Shown here piece by piece: positions 43,378 through 52,052 of a stretch of 64,000 nt of DNA. Position 1 is the first letter of the stretch. Each line of letters starts with the position of its first letter. A program made the position numbers and the translations under genes. The stretch is taken from positions 434,001 to 498,000 of the forward strand of contig CAWHOY010000008.1 of NCBI GenBank assembly GCA_963831155.1. Reading direction: 5' to 3'. The notes under the pieces are model-generated. The model worked only from the letters and a program-made list of their open reading frames with translations. It did no database searches and had not been told where the DNA came from. This stretch comes from CAVRXQ01 sp963831155. GTDB lineage: Bacteria > Actinomycetota > Acidimicrobiia > Acidimicrobiales > Bog-793.

Positions 43378-46300
43378 TCAGAGAAGATATGGTGCTGCCT
43401 CTACAACGCCTTCGGCTGTATGCAAGATGAAGTCGTACTCGTGTGCGGCGCTCTGGTTCCATCCCGCAGGCAAACCAGATTCCGCGAGCAGGTAGCCCGC
43501 GACATCTAGCCATGCGATTTGATCGCCTCGTTGGATGGGCAAAACCCTCCACCGTCTGAAGTCTTCGGCATCAGTGACGCGTCGGGTCAGTCGTGCTTCG
43601 ATACGCCTGGCAACTTCTGTCGGGCGTTCGCGCGACGGGGCGCCTTGGAGGGTCGCTGCCCACGAGCGAATTGTCCTTGGATCTAGCGGATCCCCGACTT
43701 CTCGGGCATCCGACGTTTCGTAATACGTCCTCGCGAGCGCTTCCGCATCAGGGCGAGCATCCGCTACGCGACGCGAGAGAAGGTAGGCGGCAACGGGCTC
43801 AAGCGTGCCCCACATCACCAGATCCTTAATCCAGAGCGCGGCCGATGGGATGCCGGCGTCGGCCCAAGCTTCAGGCGTAGCCCCCGCATTCGGGGCGACT
43901 CCTAGCAGAGTCATTGCACTAGCGCCCCACGCGAAGCGGTATGCGAACTCCTGTGACACGAAATCATGCCAAACGCCGACTTGTGCCACGGATGGATGGA
44001 TTGGAGCGTCGCTGGGATTGAGCCACCACCGCAACACGTCCTGCCACGATGCAGTACCTCGCCCGACGGTCGGACGAGGCGCGAAACGCGCGACTGCCGA
44101 AACAATGTCCACGGCCGTTTCTACGAACCGGTACCGGGTCGCGGAGTTCCACCTCCAATAGTCATGTCCGGTCCGCACATGATTGAGCAGTAACGGTGCC
44201 ACATCCTGCAACTGCCGCGCGTCCCGTGGGGGCAAGCTCGTTTGGTAGACGCGGCGACGTGCTTCCCTGTCGGCAAATTGGCGCGCCACAGCGCGTCCAC
44301 GCGCAATAAACGCGCGGCGAAGCCGCTCTTCTTCGGCACTCGCGTATCTCGCGAACGTCTCGCTCCAGACGCGGCGAAGTGCGTCCTCGGCCCCAAGCTC
44401 GGACTCTTCGAGGGCCGCGACGAGTACGCCATCCAGAACGTCCAACGGCGCAAGCGGAGAATCTGGCTCAGCTGCTCCTTCGCCTACAGCGGTGAGTTCC
44501 AGCCACCGCTCGAACTCGTCAGGGTCTGTCCCCGGCCAGCGCGTCCAGATCAAGTTGATGAGAGAGGCCAGTGGACTCGAACTTGCGACGAAGCTTGAAG
44601 CACCTTCGATCCAGTCGTTGATAGTCGCCTGATAGTCGGTATTAGCTTGCTCACGCTGCCATCGACCGACACTGTCGAGGAGCAGGACGAGCGCCTGCCC
44701 TTCGGTCGCGACTCCTGGCCGCCCAGCTCTGCCAATGAGGTTTGCAAACTCCTGCGGCGTCAGGCGTCCCGACTGCCTCCTCAAACCGGGTATCAGGATG
44801 GTCTCGAACGGTAGATTCACGCCCTGAGTAAGAGTTGACGTCGCGATCACAACGCGCACGATTCGTCGTTCCACGAGCTCGACGATCAGTCGCGGCAGCC
44901 ACCCTGGCATTCGGCCGTGGTGCACCGCGATCCCACGCTGCAGGAGACGTAGTTCACGAGACTCGCGACCAAAGAGATCCTTCGTGACTTTGAGCGCCAA
45001 TTCCCAGAGACGTCGCTCGTCGGATTCCTGGAGCGGCTCCATAAAGAAAGCAGGAAGCTCTGCGTCCGCCCATGTCTCTTCGAGCAACGTGACGCACCAA
45101 CCGACGAAGTTCGCGATCCCCTCGACTACTGAGATCAGGACGCTCTGTCTGGAAGCAGCGTCGTCGCCTCCGGCAAGTTGAAGCGCTGCCCAAAGCGCAT
45201 AAGGGGCCATTCCTTTCTTCGCACCGGTGAAGTTTGTCGCGGGCGGATGAGGAGCGAATGGTTCGGGGACATACGGAGCCTCGTCGCCGAGGCCCCTGAC
45301 TTCTAAACGTTCACCGTCCAACACGTCGTACTCGATCCGAAAACCGCCACGCGGGCGGCATAAAAGGCGACCAACGAGTTGACGCGTGCTTCGATAGTCA
45401 CTCGTCACAGCCTCCGAATCAGAACCGCCGCTTATCCAACCAGCGAGGGGTCTCTCCAGATTCCGCGCGACTGCGGAGATCGCAATGAAGCGCGCTTCCG
45501 GTATCCGCGCTCGCAAGCGCGCAACGAGCGATTCCAGGCGGAGTGAGCGGCTCTCGAAAGCCGCAAGTGCCTCCGATGATTCCGCATGCTGGACTTCGTG
45601 TGCCTCGTCAACGATGACGACTTTCAGTCGCGGAACGATAACCGCGCCAAAGAAGCGTACGAGCGCCTCGCATTTCTCTTGCGTGCAAATCAGGACCGTC
45701 GGCTCCTCGTTAAGAAGCCAGTCGTCGCTTGGCCCCCAGTCGGTGCCGCCGTAGAGACCTGTCACGGTGATGGCGCGCGCACCGCCTGCCTGTCGAAGAA
45801 TCCGCGAGAATCGGGTTTCGACCTCGGCCGCAAGAGATCTTGTCGGGACAATGTAGAGGCAGAGTGGCGGCGCGCCGCCCTCTGACGGATCACCTCTAAA
45901 GAGGCCCTCGAGAAGCGCAACTTCGGCGATGCGGGTCTTCCCTGAACCAGTCGGTGTGCAGAGAGCGAAGGAGCCACCTTCCGCGAGACGCGTCAGGCCA
46001 CGTGCCTGAGACGGCCAGACGATGATCTGCCGGTTCAAGTAGGCCAAGCGAACGTACCGTTCGAACACCTCTCCGGAAGAGGCTCCGAGATCGCGGGCCA
46101 GGTCTCCAACCGGGGTGCGTAGCGATGCACTAACGCTCGCCTCGGCCGTCTCAGCAGAAAGCTTGAGTAGGAGCCATTCATAGGGGTCCGCGATCATCAT
46201 CGCGACCGATGCTGCAGCACGTAGCTTCGCGAGAGCTTGTGTCGTCCGGCGACCTCCGCCCCATCGGAACTCCGCAGCAACCACGCCGAGTGCAGCGGAG

Positions 46301-46878
46301 ACTTCTCCGATGACAAGATCGTGCAAATCGGCGGCCGTCGCGCGAGAACCGCCGTCTGACCCTTCGCTCAACTCTGCGTCAGCCTCCGGGCTGCCAGGGC
46401 GGCTCTCGTTAGCGAGGCTCGCCGCGAGTTCAAGAAGTCCTTCGAAGTCGCTCTGGAGGAGAAGCCTCAAGAGAGGCGCGTCCTCTTCCTCCGCTCGAAT
46501 ACGCGCAAGACTCGAAGCGCGCGCCGGGTAGCCAGCTAGGTGATAACAGGCTGCCCCAACCAGGCTCAACGGTAGGCCTTCTCGATTCGTCTCCGGATGC
46601 GCGAGCCACTCGAGCAACTCTGCCGCCCTTCGCAAGGCTGCCCTCCAGTCAGCGTCTCCACGGGCGCGCGCCGAGAAAGAGGCGTCAACGAGTCGAACGG
46701 CGTCAACGAGGCGTCGAACCCCCTCACCCGGCGTGAAGGTGCGAAGTTGGTCCTGGCCAGTTCGAAGTCGAACGTGCTGGCTGTACAGGCGAGCCAGGTC
46801 GACAGTAAGCCGCGGGCGAGCAAGCTCTTCCTGCAGCTGTCGACCGGCAAGAGCTGCACGCTCGGTGACGTCAACCAC
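43378..46878 (-). CDS. SF2 (Ski2-like) DEAD/DEAH helicase, HamB-like
   Basis: The 1166-residue protein has a long N-terminal helical region (about 1-290). A helicase core follows, with Walker A TPTGSGKTRIAEVALL, VDEAHEVQHAES (DEAH), ISAVARNLE, IATSTLTQGVNLPFETILIPG and NLIGRAGRPG, in Ski2-like order. A C-terminal region of about 400 residues is helical and has no clear domain. Its start overlaps the nuclease gene by eight bases. Helicase plus PD-(D/E)xK-like nuclease in this order is the layout of Hachiman defence. The system name is an inference from domain order and signatures. Confidence 0.82.
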   Translation of the reverse strand: MVDVTERAALAGRQLQEELARPRLTVDLARLYSQHVRLRTGQDQLRTFTPGEGVRRLVDAVRLVDASFSARARGDADWRAALRRAAELLEWLAHPETNREGLPLSLVGAACYHLAGYPARASSLARIRAEEEDAPLLRLLLQSDFEGLLELAASLANESRPGSPEADAELSEGSDGGSRATAADLHDLVIGEVSAALGVVAAEFRWGGGRRTTQALAKLRAAASVAMMIADPYEWLLLKLSAETAEASVSASLRTPVGDLARDLGASSGEVFERYVRLAYLNRQIIVWPSQARGLTRLAEGGSFALCTPTGSGKTRIAEVALLEGLFRGDPSEGGAPPLCLYIVPTRSLAAEVETRFSRILRQAGGARAITVTGLYGGTDWGPSDDWLLNEEPTVLICTQEKCEALVRFFGAVIVPRLKVVIVDEAHEVQHAESSEALAAFESRSLRLESLVARLRARIPEARFIAISAVARNLERPLAGWISGGSDSEAVTSDYRSTRQLVGRLLCRPRGGFRIEYDVLDGERLEVRGLGDEAPYVPEPFAPHPPATNFTGAKKGMAPYALWAALQLAGGDDAASRQSVLISVVEGIANFVGWCVTLLEETWADAELPAFFMEPLQESDERRLWELALKVTKDLFGRESRELRLLQRGIAVHHGRMPGWLPRLIVELVERRIVRVVIATSTLTQGVNLPFETILIPGLRRQSGRLTPQEFANLIGRAGRPGVATEGQALVLLLDSVGRWQREQANTDYQATINDWIEGASSFVASSSPLASLINLIWTRWPGTDPDEFERWLELTAVGEGAAEPDSPLAPLDVLDGVLVAALEESELGAEDALRRVWSETFARYASAEEERLRRAFIARGRAVARQFADREARRRVYQTSLPPRDARQLQDVAPLLLNHVRTGHDYWRWNSATRYRFVETAVDIVSAVARFAPRPTVGRGTASWQDVLRWWLNPSDAPIHPSVAQVGVWHDFVSQEFAYRFAWGASAMTLLGVAPNAGATPEAWADAGIPSAALWIKDLVMWGTLEPVAAYLLSRRVADARPDAEALARTYYETSDAREVGDPLDPRTIRSWAATLQGAPSRERPTEVARRIEARLTRRVTDAEDFRRWRVLPIQRGDQIAWLDVAGYLLAESGLPAGWNQSAAHEYDFILHTAEGVVEAAPYLL

Positions 46879-47737
46879 GGTCGATCACATGCTGGGGATA
46901 CACCGCCACGAGCACTTCATCAAAATCGGAGAAGTGAATCTCTACCGCCTCAAGAGGACCCGGCCCCGTGTAGCTGCGATGAGGTTGATCTTTCGGTAGC
47001 CATGTAGCCCGTCTGACTGGGCGTCTTCCGCACACGTATACGAATAGGTCGAACCTCCGAGGAGGATTTGACGCGTACAAGAGTTCACGCAGAGAGGCGA
47101 TCCATCGCTCCCGAAGCGGTTCTCGCGAGTCAGCGAGAACATCAATTAGTTGGATGAGATCGACTGGCACACGAATCTCTGTGCTCAGCTGACGATGGCC
47201 AGCGTCGATCAGCCCGGCATCATGATCGTGAGTGCACTTCGCCTCTGCCCAAAGCCAAGCAGTGACTCTTCCGTCCTCGTCGACCCGAAAGGCGAGCGCG
47301 TCGTCGCCAGTTCGTCCCGGGATTGGACGAGCGGGACCGCCGAGTTGCCGCCGCCGTTCGAGCTCTTGATACGCCGCCTGGTGACCTCGAAATAAGAACG
47401 CCGGCACGACCCAGGACTCCCCGTGCGGCTGGTAATTCTCCGCAACGACACCGGCGAGAACTTCTCCCAGATAACCCTGCAGCGCCGAAGTGTGTAGCCC
47501 ATCGGGGTACGGCCGCGAATCCGGAAGACCTCCCTGAATAGGGTCGAGTGAGGTGCCAATCAGCCTCTCGAGTCGTTCCCGAGCGTCTCGATGGGCTTCG
47601 GCGACGACGGTTGTAAGAGACGCGAGCCCATCCGCGCGGCTTTCGGGGTCCTCGCTGAGGAGCACGTGTCGGTAAGTGCCATTGACGGCTCGCTGCGGGC
47701 GCAGCCATTCGACGAGTGGAGCCGAGATCCATCTCAT
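46871..47737 (-). CDS. Nuclease-like protein, HamA/DUF1837-like
   Basis: The 288-residue protein has a nuclease-like signature: E92 in YLGEVLAGVVAE, the acidic pair D145-D146 in GRTGDDALAF, and E165/K167 in WLWAEAKCTHDHD. This order of residues fits a PD-(D/E)xK fold and the DUF1837 type found in HamA and AbpA. A strongly helical N-terminus (about 1-70) precedes it. The gene lies directly upstream of a Ski2-like helicase and overlaps it, as in hamAB. The assignment to DUF1837 is by motif only, so another nuclease family is possible. Confidence 0.65.
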   Translation of the reverse strand: MRWISAPLVEWLRPQRAVNGTYRHVLLSEDPESRADGLASLTTVVAEAHRDARERLERLIGTSLDPIQGGLPDSRPYPDGLHTSALQGYLGEVLAGVVAENYQPHGESWVVPAFLFRGHQAAYQELERRRQLGGPARPIPGRTGDDALAFRVDEDGRVTAWLWAEAKCTHDHDAGLIDAGHRQLSTEIRVPVDLIQLIDVLADSREPLRERWIASLRELLYASNPPRRFDLFVYVCGRRPVRRATWLPKDQPHRSYTGPGPLEAVEIHFSDFDEVLVAVYPQHVIDRG

Positions 47738-48075
47738 CGCACCCTGGGCTTCCCCCAGCTTCGCAGGACCGGTTGGTGATGCTGATCATGTCGCATCCGC
47801 GGCGTCCGTGTAACTGACGCGACCCGACTGAAATTGTCGGCAAGAAGGCATCACCAGATCCGTAGTCCAACTCAGCCTGTCTGTTCAGTGTCGATTCGTC
47901 TTCGTGCCCAGCTCGGGTCTGACGCGCGGTCAACCGTGTCGGACCAAATCCAGACCGTGGACCTCCTTTCAGTAGCAACTCAGTAGCAACTCCGCACGAG
48001 AGTCTCGTCACTCGGTCGACCGGGCGCGCATATCCGGCGTTCGGGGACGCTTTCAGGACCGGCGACAATGCACGT
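47738..48075. other. Gene-free stretch with a short tandem repeat
   Basis: The region holds no credible protein. Near 47970-47992 the eleven bases CAGTAGCAACT occur twice in tandem. It includes the promoter of the nuclease gene on one side and of the Nudix gene on the other. I looked here for a copy of the tRNA-Met 3' end as an attachment site and did not see one. Confidence 0.45.
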
Positions 48076-48717
48076 GTGAGCGAACCGATCAAGCGCAAAG
48101 TAGCGCGAGCCGTCTTGATCGACCAGGAGTTCAGCACGCTCCTTTTCTCGGCCCGAGATCCGAGCGAACCCGACTCGCCACCGTTTTGGTTCACTCCCGG
48201 CGGCGGTGCCCACTCCAGCGAAACTCTCGAAGAGGCCGCGCGCCGGGAGGTTTACGAAGAAACGGGTCAGCGGATCGACGGCTTCGGACCGGTCGTGTGG
48301 CGTCGCAGAGCGTCGTTTGTCTTCGAGCGTCGTGAATACCTTCAAGACGAGTTCTTCTTCGTTGTTCACGTGGAGAAGTTCGAAGTCAAACCTGTGGGCT
48401 TAACTGACCTTGAGGCACGTTCGGTCACTGGCTGGCGATGGTGGCCTCTTGCCGAACTTGAGAACCCAGTCGAGACCGTGTATCCGAACGGCCTGGGGCG
48501 AATGCTGCGGGACTTGAAGACGCGAGGTAGATCACTCGATGATCCGATATGGATCGAATTAGACTCCCGGCGTTCAGGGCGACCACTCGCGTGTAAATCC
48601 CGCGTTGATAGGCGCCCCTCTTCACTCGCGGCGTCGCGTGATGAACACGAACTCCCGGCCGGGCCGATCTGGAGCCTCCGTGACGTCTTTCACCGCGAAG
48701 CTCGCCTCCGCCAGTGA
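48076..48717 (+). CDS. Nudix hydrolase
   Basis: The 213-residue protein has a Nudix box GGGAHSSETLEEAARREVYEETGQ, with the RExxEE metal-binding core intact, near residues 46-67. The rest is a short alpha/beta fold with FFFVVHVEKFE. The family hydrolyses nucleoside diphosphates linked to other moieties; the substrate is unknown. GTG 48076 is the start. The last 96 bases overlap the convergent methyltransferase gene, so the C-terminal 30 residues may be an extension without function. Confidence 0.85.
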   Translation: MSEPIKRKVARAVLIDQEFSTLLFSARDPSEPDSPPFWFTPGGGAHSSETLEEAARREVYEETGQRIDGFGPVVWRRRASFVFERREYLQDEFFFVVHVEKFEVKPVGLTDLEARSVTGWRWWPLAELENPVETVYPNGLGRMLRDLKTRGRSLDDPIWIELDSRRSGRPLACKSRVDRRPSSLAASRDEHELPAGPIWSLRDVFHREARLRQ

Positions 48718-49350
48718 GGTCTCGATCTGAGCGCGGCTTCGGAATCGAAGCGTCGAGTCCGAGGTGTACGTGGCACCGTCACTTTCGAAGATGTACGTCG
48801 AGCGGAACGAGACGATGTCGCGGCGCACGTCGGTCACGTCCACCCAGTACTCGACCGGCCCGACGCCCACGAGCACGGCCCGCGTGTAGGTCGCGTCGCG
48901 GGTCCAGCGAAGCCACGCCTGGTCCTCGGGTACACGGCTCTCGAAGACCAGGTGGCCACCGGATCGCAGCGCTCGGTGGCAAGCCCTGAGTGTCTTCGAC
49001 CACTCGTCGTCGGCGACGAAGACCTGGGCGACGTTCCCCGTCATGGTGGCGAGGTCGGCCCGAAGTGCTGGTAGCGCACCCAGATCGCCGTGCACCCATG
49101 TGACGCGGTCGGCACCGGGCTTCTTGCGAGCCACGTCCAACGAAGCGCCGGCTGGGTCCAAGCCGATCACGTCCATGCCTCTGCTCGCGAGCATGCAGGC
49201 AAAGGTCCCGGTGCCACAGCCGATGTCGAGCACGCGCGTCGCGCCGAGTTCGTCGACGATGGCGCTGTAGACCTCTAGATCCGTTCGGTCGGGGTCCAGC
49301 GCGTCGTAGACCTCGGCGAGGCGAAGGATCTCAAAGTGCGAATCAGCCAC
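48622..49350 (-). CDS. SAM-dependent methyltransferase
   Basis: The 242-residue protein has the class I SAM-binding motif VLDIGCGTGTFACMLASRGM near residue 40, then VIGLDPAGASLDVAR and LRSGGHLVFESRVPE. It is a Methyltransf_25-type protein acting on an unknown small molecule. GTG 49350 was chosen because the aligned domain begins there. The upstream codons are arginine-rich and not conserved. It is divergent from the deaminase gene by 105 bases. Confidence 0.85.
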   Translation of the reverse strand: MADSHFEILRLAEVYDALDPDRTDLEVYSAIVDELGATRVLDIGCGTGTFACMLASRGMDVIGLDPAGASLDVARKKPGADRVTWVHGDLGALPALRADLATMTGNVAQVFVADDEWSKTLRACHRALRSGGHLVFESRVPEDQAWLRWTRDATYTRAVLVGVGPVEYWVDVTDVRRDIVSFRSTYIFESDGATYTSDSTLRFRSRAQIETSLAEASFAVKDVTEAPDRPGREFVFITRRRE

Positions 49351-49455
49351 CGCGTGACCGTACGGCAACAGCGCTGGCTGGCCGTGGCGACCTGTTCGGG
49401 GCATGCTCGCCCGGTTCCGTCCCTGCGGCGGCATGGGTCTGGAACACTGCTAACG

Positions 49456-49845
49456 ATGCTCGATGCTGAGGACTCCGAGCTGGTCCTTATTGCTTCCCGG
49501 CTCATCGCCGCCCATGAGGGAAGCGACAACCACACCGTGGCAGCGGCAGCGCGCGATCGGGCCGGCAACGTCCACAGCTCGTTGAACCTCTATCACTTCA
49601 CGGGTGGACCCTGCGCCGAACTCGCCGTCATGGCAGCCGCCGCGTCGACATCCGGCGAGCCGCTGACGACGATCGTCGCGGTTGGCGATCACGGGCGCGG
49701 AGTCCTTGCGCCATGCGGCCGTTGCCGACAGATCATGTACGACTACTTTCCCGAGCTGCGGGTCGTGCTGCCCGGCGACAAAGTGTTGCCGATCGGTGAA
49801 TTGTTACCCCACGCCGTCGTTTGGCCTGAACGTGATTTGAAGTGA
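49456..49845 (+). CDS. Blasticidin-S-deaminase-like cytidine deaminase
   Basis: The 129-residue zinc enzyme has NLYHFTGGPCAELAVMAAA with C53 and catalytic E55, then VLAPCGRCRQIM with C87 and C90 as the other zinc ligands. The end GELLPHAVVWPE also matches. The motifs and spacing agree closely with fungal and bacterial blasticidin-S deaminases, more than with ordinary cytidine deaminase. It would deaminate a cytosine nucleoside antibiotic or a cytidine. ATG 49456 is the start by length and motif position. It is an isolated accessory gene. Confidence 0.8.
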   Translation: MLDAEDSELVLIASRLIAAHEGSDNHTVAAAARDRAGNVHSSLNLYHFTGGPCAELAVMAAAASTSGEPLTTIVAVGDHGRGVLAPCGRCRQIMYDYFPELRVVLPGDKVLPIGELLPHAVVWPERDLK

Positions 49846-49953
49846 CGTAGAGACGGATGTTGGCGGAGTGGAGCCTCCGTGAGCCGCTGTCCTCAGCGAT
49901 CGCTGTCGTACAGAGTGTTCGATTCGGACCCGCGTTTAACTGGAGAGCCGTAC

Positions 49954-50436
49954 TCACGGTTCCAGCGGCAGCACCATCTTGAGAGATGTTGGGGACGATT
50001 CGACTATCCGAAAGCCGTGATGTTCGTATAGATGGACCACGCGGTTCTCAGGATGAACGCTCAGACTCAGCCCTGGCAGCTCGCAGTCCTTTGCCGCAGC
50101 GATGAGTCCTCCAAGAAGGGCTGACCCGACCCCCAACCCGCGAGCTGAAGCAACAACGCCAACCGACAACTCGGGAATTGTGGTGGCGACGAATCCGTAT
50201 CCCGGGTCGTCGGTCGCAAAGAATCGCCACCAGGCCGCGCCGATCGGCTCTGTGTCCAAGGCGACGAGGCCGAACTCGCGCTCACGCGGCCAGCCGTCGA
50301 CATAACGAGCGCTCTCCGGCGTGGTCATGATCTGTCGGGGCGTCAAGTGGAGCGCTCCTTCGCGCCAATTGATAGCTAGCGCGAGTACTTCCCAAAGGAA
50401 CGGTCGGTCCTCATCGTCGGCTGGACGAATTACCAC
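49954..50436 (-). CDS. GNAT-family N-acetyltransferase
   Basis: The 160-residue protein has the GNAT fold. VVIRPADDEDRPFLWEVL opens it, the acetyl-CoA loop ASARGLGVGSALLGGLIA lies near residue 95, and NRVVHLYEHHGFRIVE closes it. Substrates are not predictable, but the surroundings hold other small-molecule modifying enzymes. GTG 50436 is where the fold starts. The longer reading frame upstream is rich in arginine and probably untranslated. It is divergent from the lipoprotein gene. Confidence 0.85.
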   Translation of the reverse strand: MVIRPADDEDRPFLWEVLALAINWREGALHLTPRQIMTTPESARYVDGWPREREFGLVALDTEPIGAAWWRFFATDDPGYGFVATTIPELSVGVVASARGLGVGSALLGGLIAAAKDCELPGLSLSVHPENRVVHLYEHHGFRIVESSPTSLKMVLPLEP

Positions 50437-50609
50437 GGGAGGATTATGGCCACCTTGGCGTCGCCTCAGACGGCTCCTACCGCCCGACCGGCGATTTAGA
50501 GACGATCGGAGGCTGTTGTGCAATCGGCGTATCGGGGCAGGTCTATCGGCGAAGCAGCCCTGCCTCGCAGATAAGGTTGAGGATTCCAAAAACGCCGGAA
50601 CGCGACTCG

Positions 50610-51917
50610 ATGACAGGTCGCGCGGTTGCAGGAATCGTCGCGGTTGCTCTCCTATCGCTCCTCTTCGTTGTGGCTTGTACGGCGAGTTCGGATGCCGCAC
50701 CCAAATCCGTCGTCATCGACGTCCGTCCACAGAACTCGCTGTTTGATCTGGCGCTCTCGATATCGGTCAGTCATCTCGACCCCGGCGAACGCATCACGCT
50801 CGCTCTGACCTCCAAGGACTCGCGCGGCTTCCAGTGGTCATCACGTGCGACGTTCATGGCGGGTCGAAGCGGCGTCGTGAACCCGGCAATCGACCCGTCG
50901 CTCGGCGGAAGCTACAAGGGCACGTGGCCGATGGGTCTTGTCAGCACGATGAGTTCATCGAGACGGGAAGCCGACTACTTCTGGGGTGATGGTGCGCAAC
51001 AGTTTCACCTGAGCTTGGAGGTCTCCAAGCGCGAAATCGCCACAAAGACATTCACCCGGCGGCTCAACCCTTCGCACGTTTCGATCAAGAGCGAGACCCT
51101 CGCGCAAGAAGGCTTCATCGGCGATTACTTCGACCCCGCGACGTCCGTGCACCATGTCGCGATCTTCGAGTTCGGAGGATCCGAAGGTGGACTGAGCGGC
51201 GGCTTCATCGGCGCCGCGCTCGCGGCCGACGGTTATCCCGTTCTCGACGTCGCGTATTTCGGCGAGCCAGGCCTGCCGAAGTACCTGTCGCGCATACCCC
51301 TTGAGTACTTCGTCCGCGCGATCCGCTGGTTCGATGGCCAGCGCTCCGTGAATCCGAGTGAGTTATACGTTCTGAGCGGCTCCTACGGCAGCGAGGCTGC
51401 GCTCTTGCTCGGGGCCGACTTCCCAGACCTCGTGCACGGGGTGATCGCATCGTCTCCGAGCAGCGTCGTTACCTGCGGGGGTCTCGGTTGCGTCGGGTCG
51501 GCGTGGACGCTGAAGGGGAGACCGCTTCCCTACACGCCGAGCTTCGACTCGCCCGATGCTCTCGGCGATGCAGCGGCCGTGATCCCGGTGCGCAAGCTTC
51601 GCGGTCCGGTGTTCCTCGACTGCGGGGGCCTCGACACGGTGTGGATCTCGTGCCCGTACGCGAACGCCATCATGGGCCAGCTGAAAAAGGCTGGCTCTAC
51701 CTTCGACAACGTCTTCTACTCGTATCCGAACGCCGGTCACGGAGTCGACGAGATCGTGCCGTACGAACCGGGGTTTGGGACCGCGCAAGGACAGGTAGTA
51801 GCTGAGGGAGTGACTATTGAGGGACTGAATCCCGATTCGAACGAGCTCGCAATCGAAAACCTGTGGCCGAAACTGCTGGCCTGGCTGAGGATCACGGCAA
51901 ACGCGCGCTCTTCCTGA
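50610..51917 (+). CDS. Lipoprotein of the BAAT / acyl-CoA thioester hydrolase family
   Basis: The 435-residue protein starts with a lipoprotein signal peptide (GIVAVALLSLLFVVAC, lipobox VVAC), so it is anchored outside the membrane. Domain 1 is a BAAT N-terminal beta-sandwich with LALTSKDSRGFQW. The alpha/beta hydrolase domain has nucleophile region LYVLSGSYGSEAALLLG and a histidine in YPNAGHGVDE. The usual cytosolic family acts on acyl-CoA esters; an exported form would need another ester. ATG 50610 is preferred to an earlier in-frame start because the signal peptide begins there. Confidence 0.78.
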   Translation: MTGRAVAGIVAVALLSLLFVVACTASSDAAPKSVVIDVRPQNSLFDLALSISVSHLDPGERITLALTSKDSRGFQWSSRATFMAGRSGVVNPAIDPSLGGSYKGTWPMGLVSTMSSSRREADYFWGDGAQQFHLSLEVSKREIATKTFTRRLNPSHVSIKSETLAQEGFIGDYFDPATSVHHVAIFEFGGSEGGLSGGFIGAALAADGYPVLDVAYFGEPGLPKYLSRIPLEYFVRAIRWFDGQRSVNPSELYVLSGSYGSEAALLLGADFPDLVHGVIASSPSSVVTCGGLGCVGSAWTLKGRPLPYTPSFDSPDALGDAAAVIPVRKLRGPVFLDCGGLDTVWISCPYANAIMGQLKKAGSTFDNVFYSYPNAGHGVDEIVPYEPGFGTAQGQVVAEGVTIEGLNPDSNELAIENLWPKLLAWLRITANARSS

Positions 51918-52052
51918 CGATTGCCGCCGCGGGATTCGCACCGACCCGGCGTTTAGTGACGTTCACGCGCTCGAGTCGACGAACATTATGGGACGCGAAG
52001 GCCGCCGCGAAGTACGAGGATCGGTAGCGGGGAGACCTGGCTTACGAGTCCT

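Noticed and set aside
43254..52000. Fifteen-base exact match ATTATGGGACGCGAA near 43254 and 51985, considered as an island border repeat.
   Set aside because: A match of this length is expected by chance about once or twice in 64 kb, neither copy matches the tRNA 3' end, and both lie in unremarkable positions.
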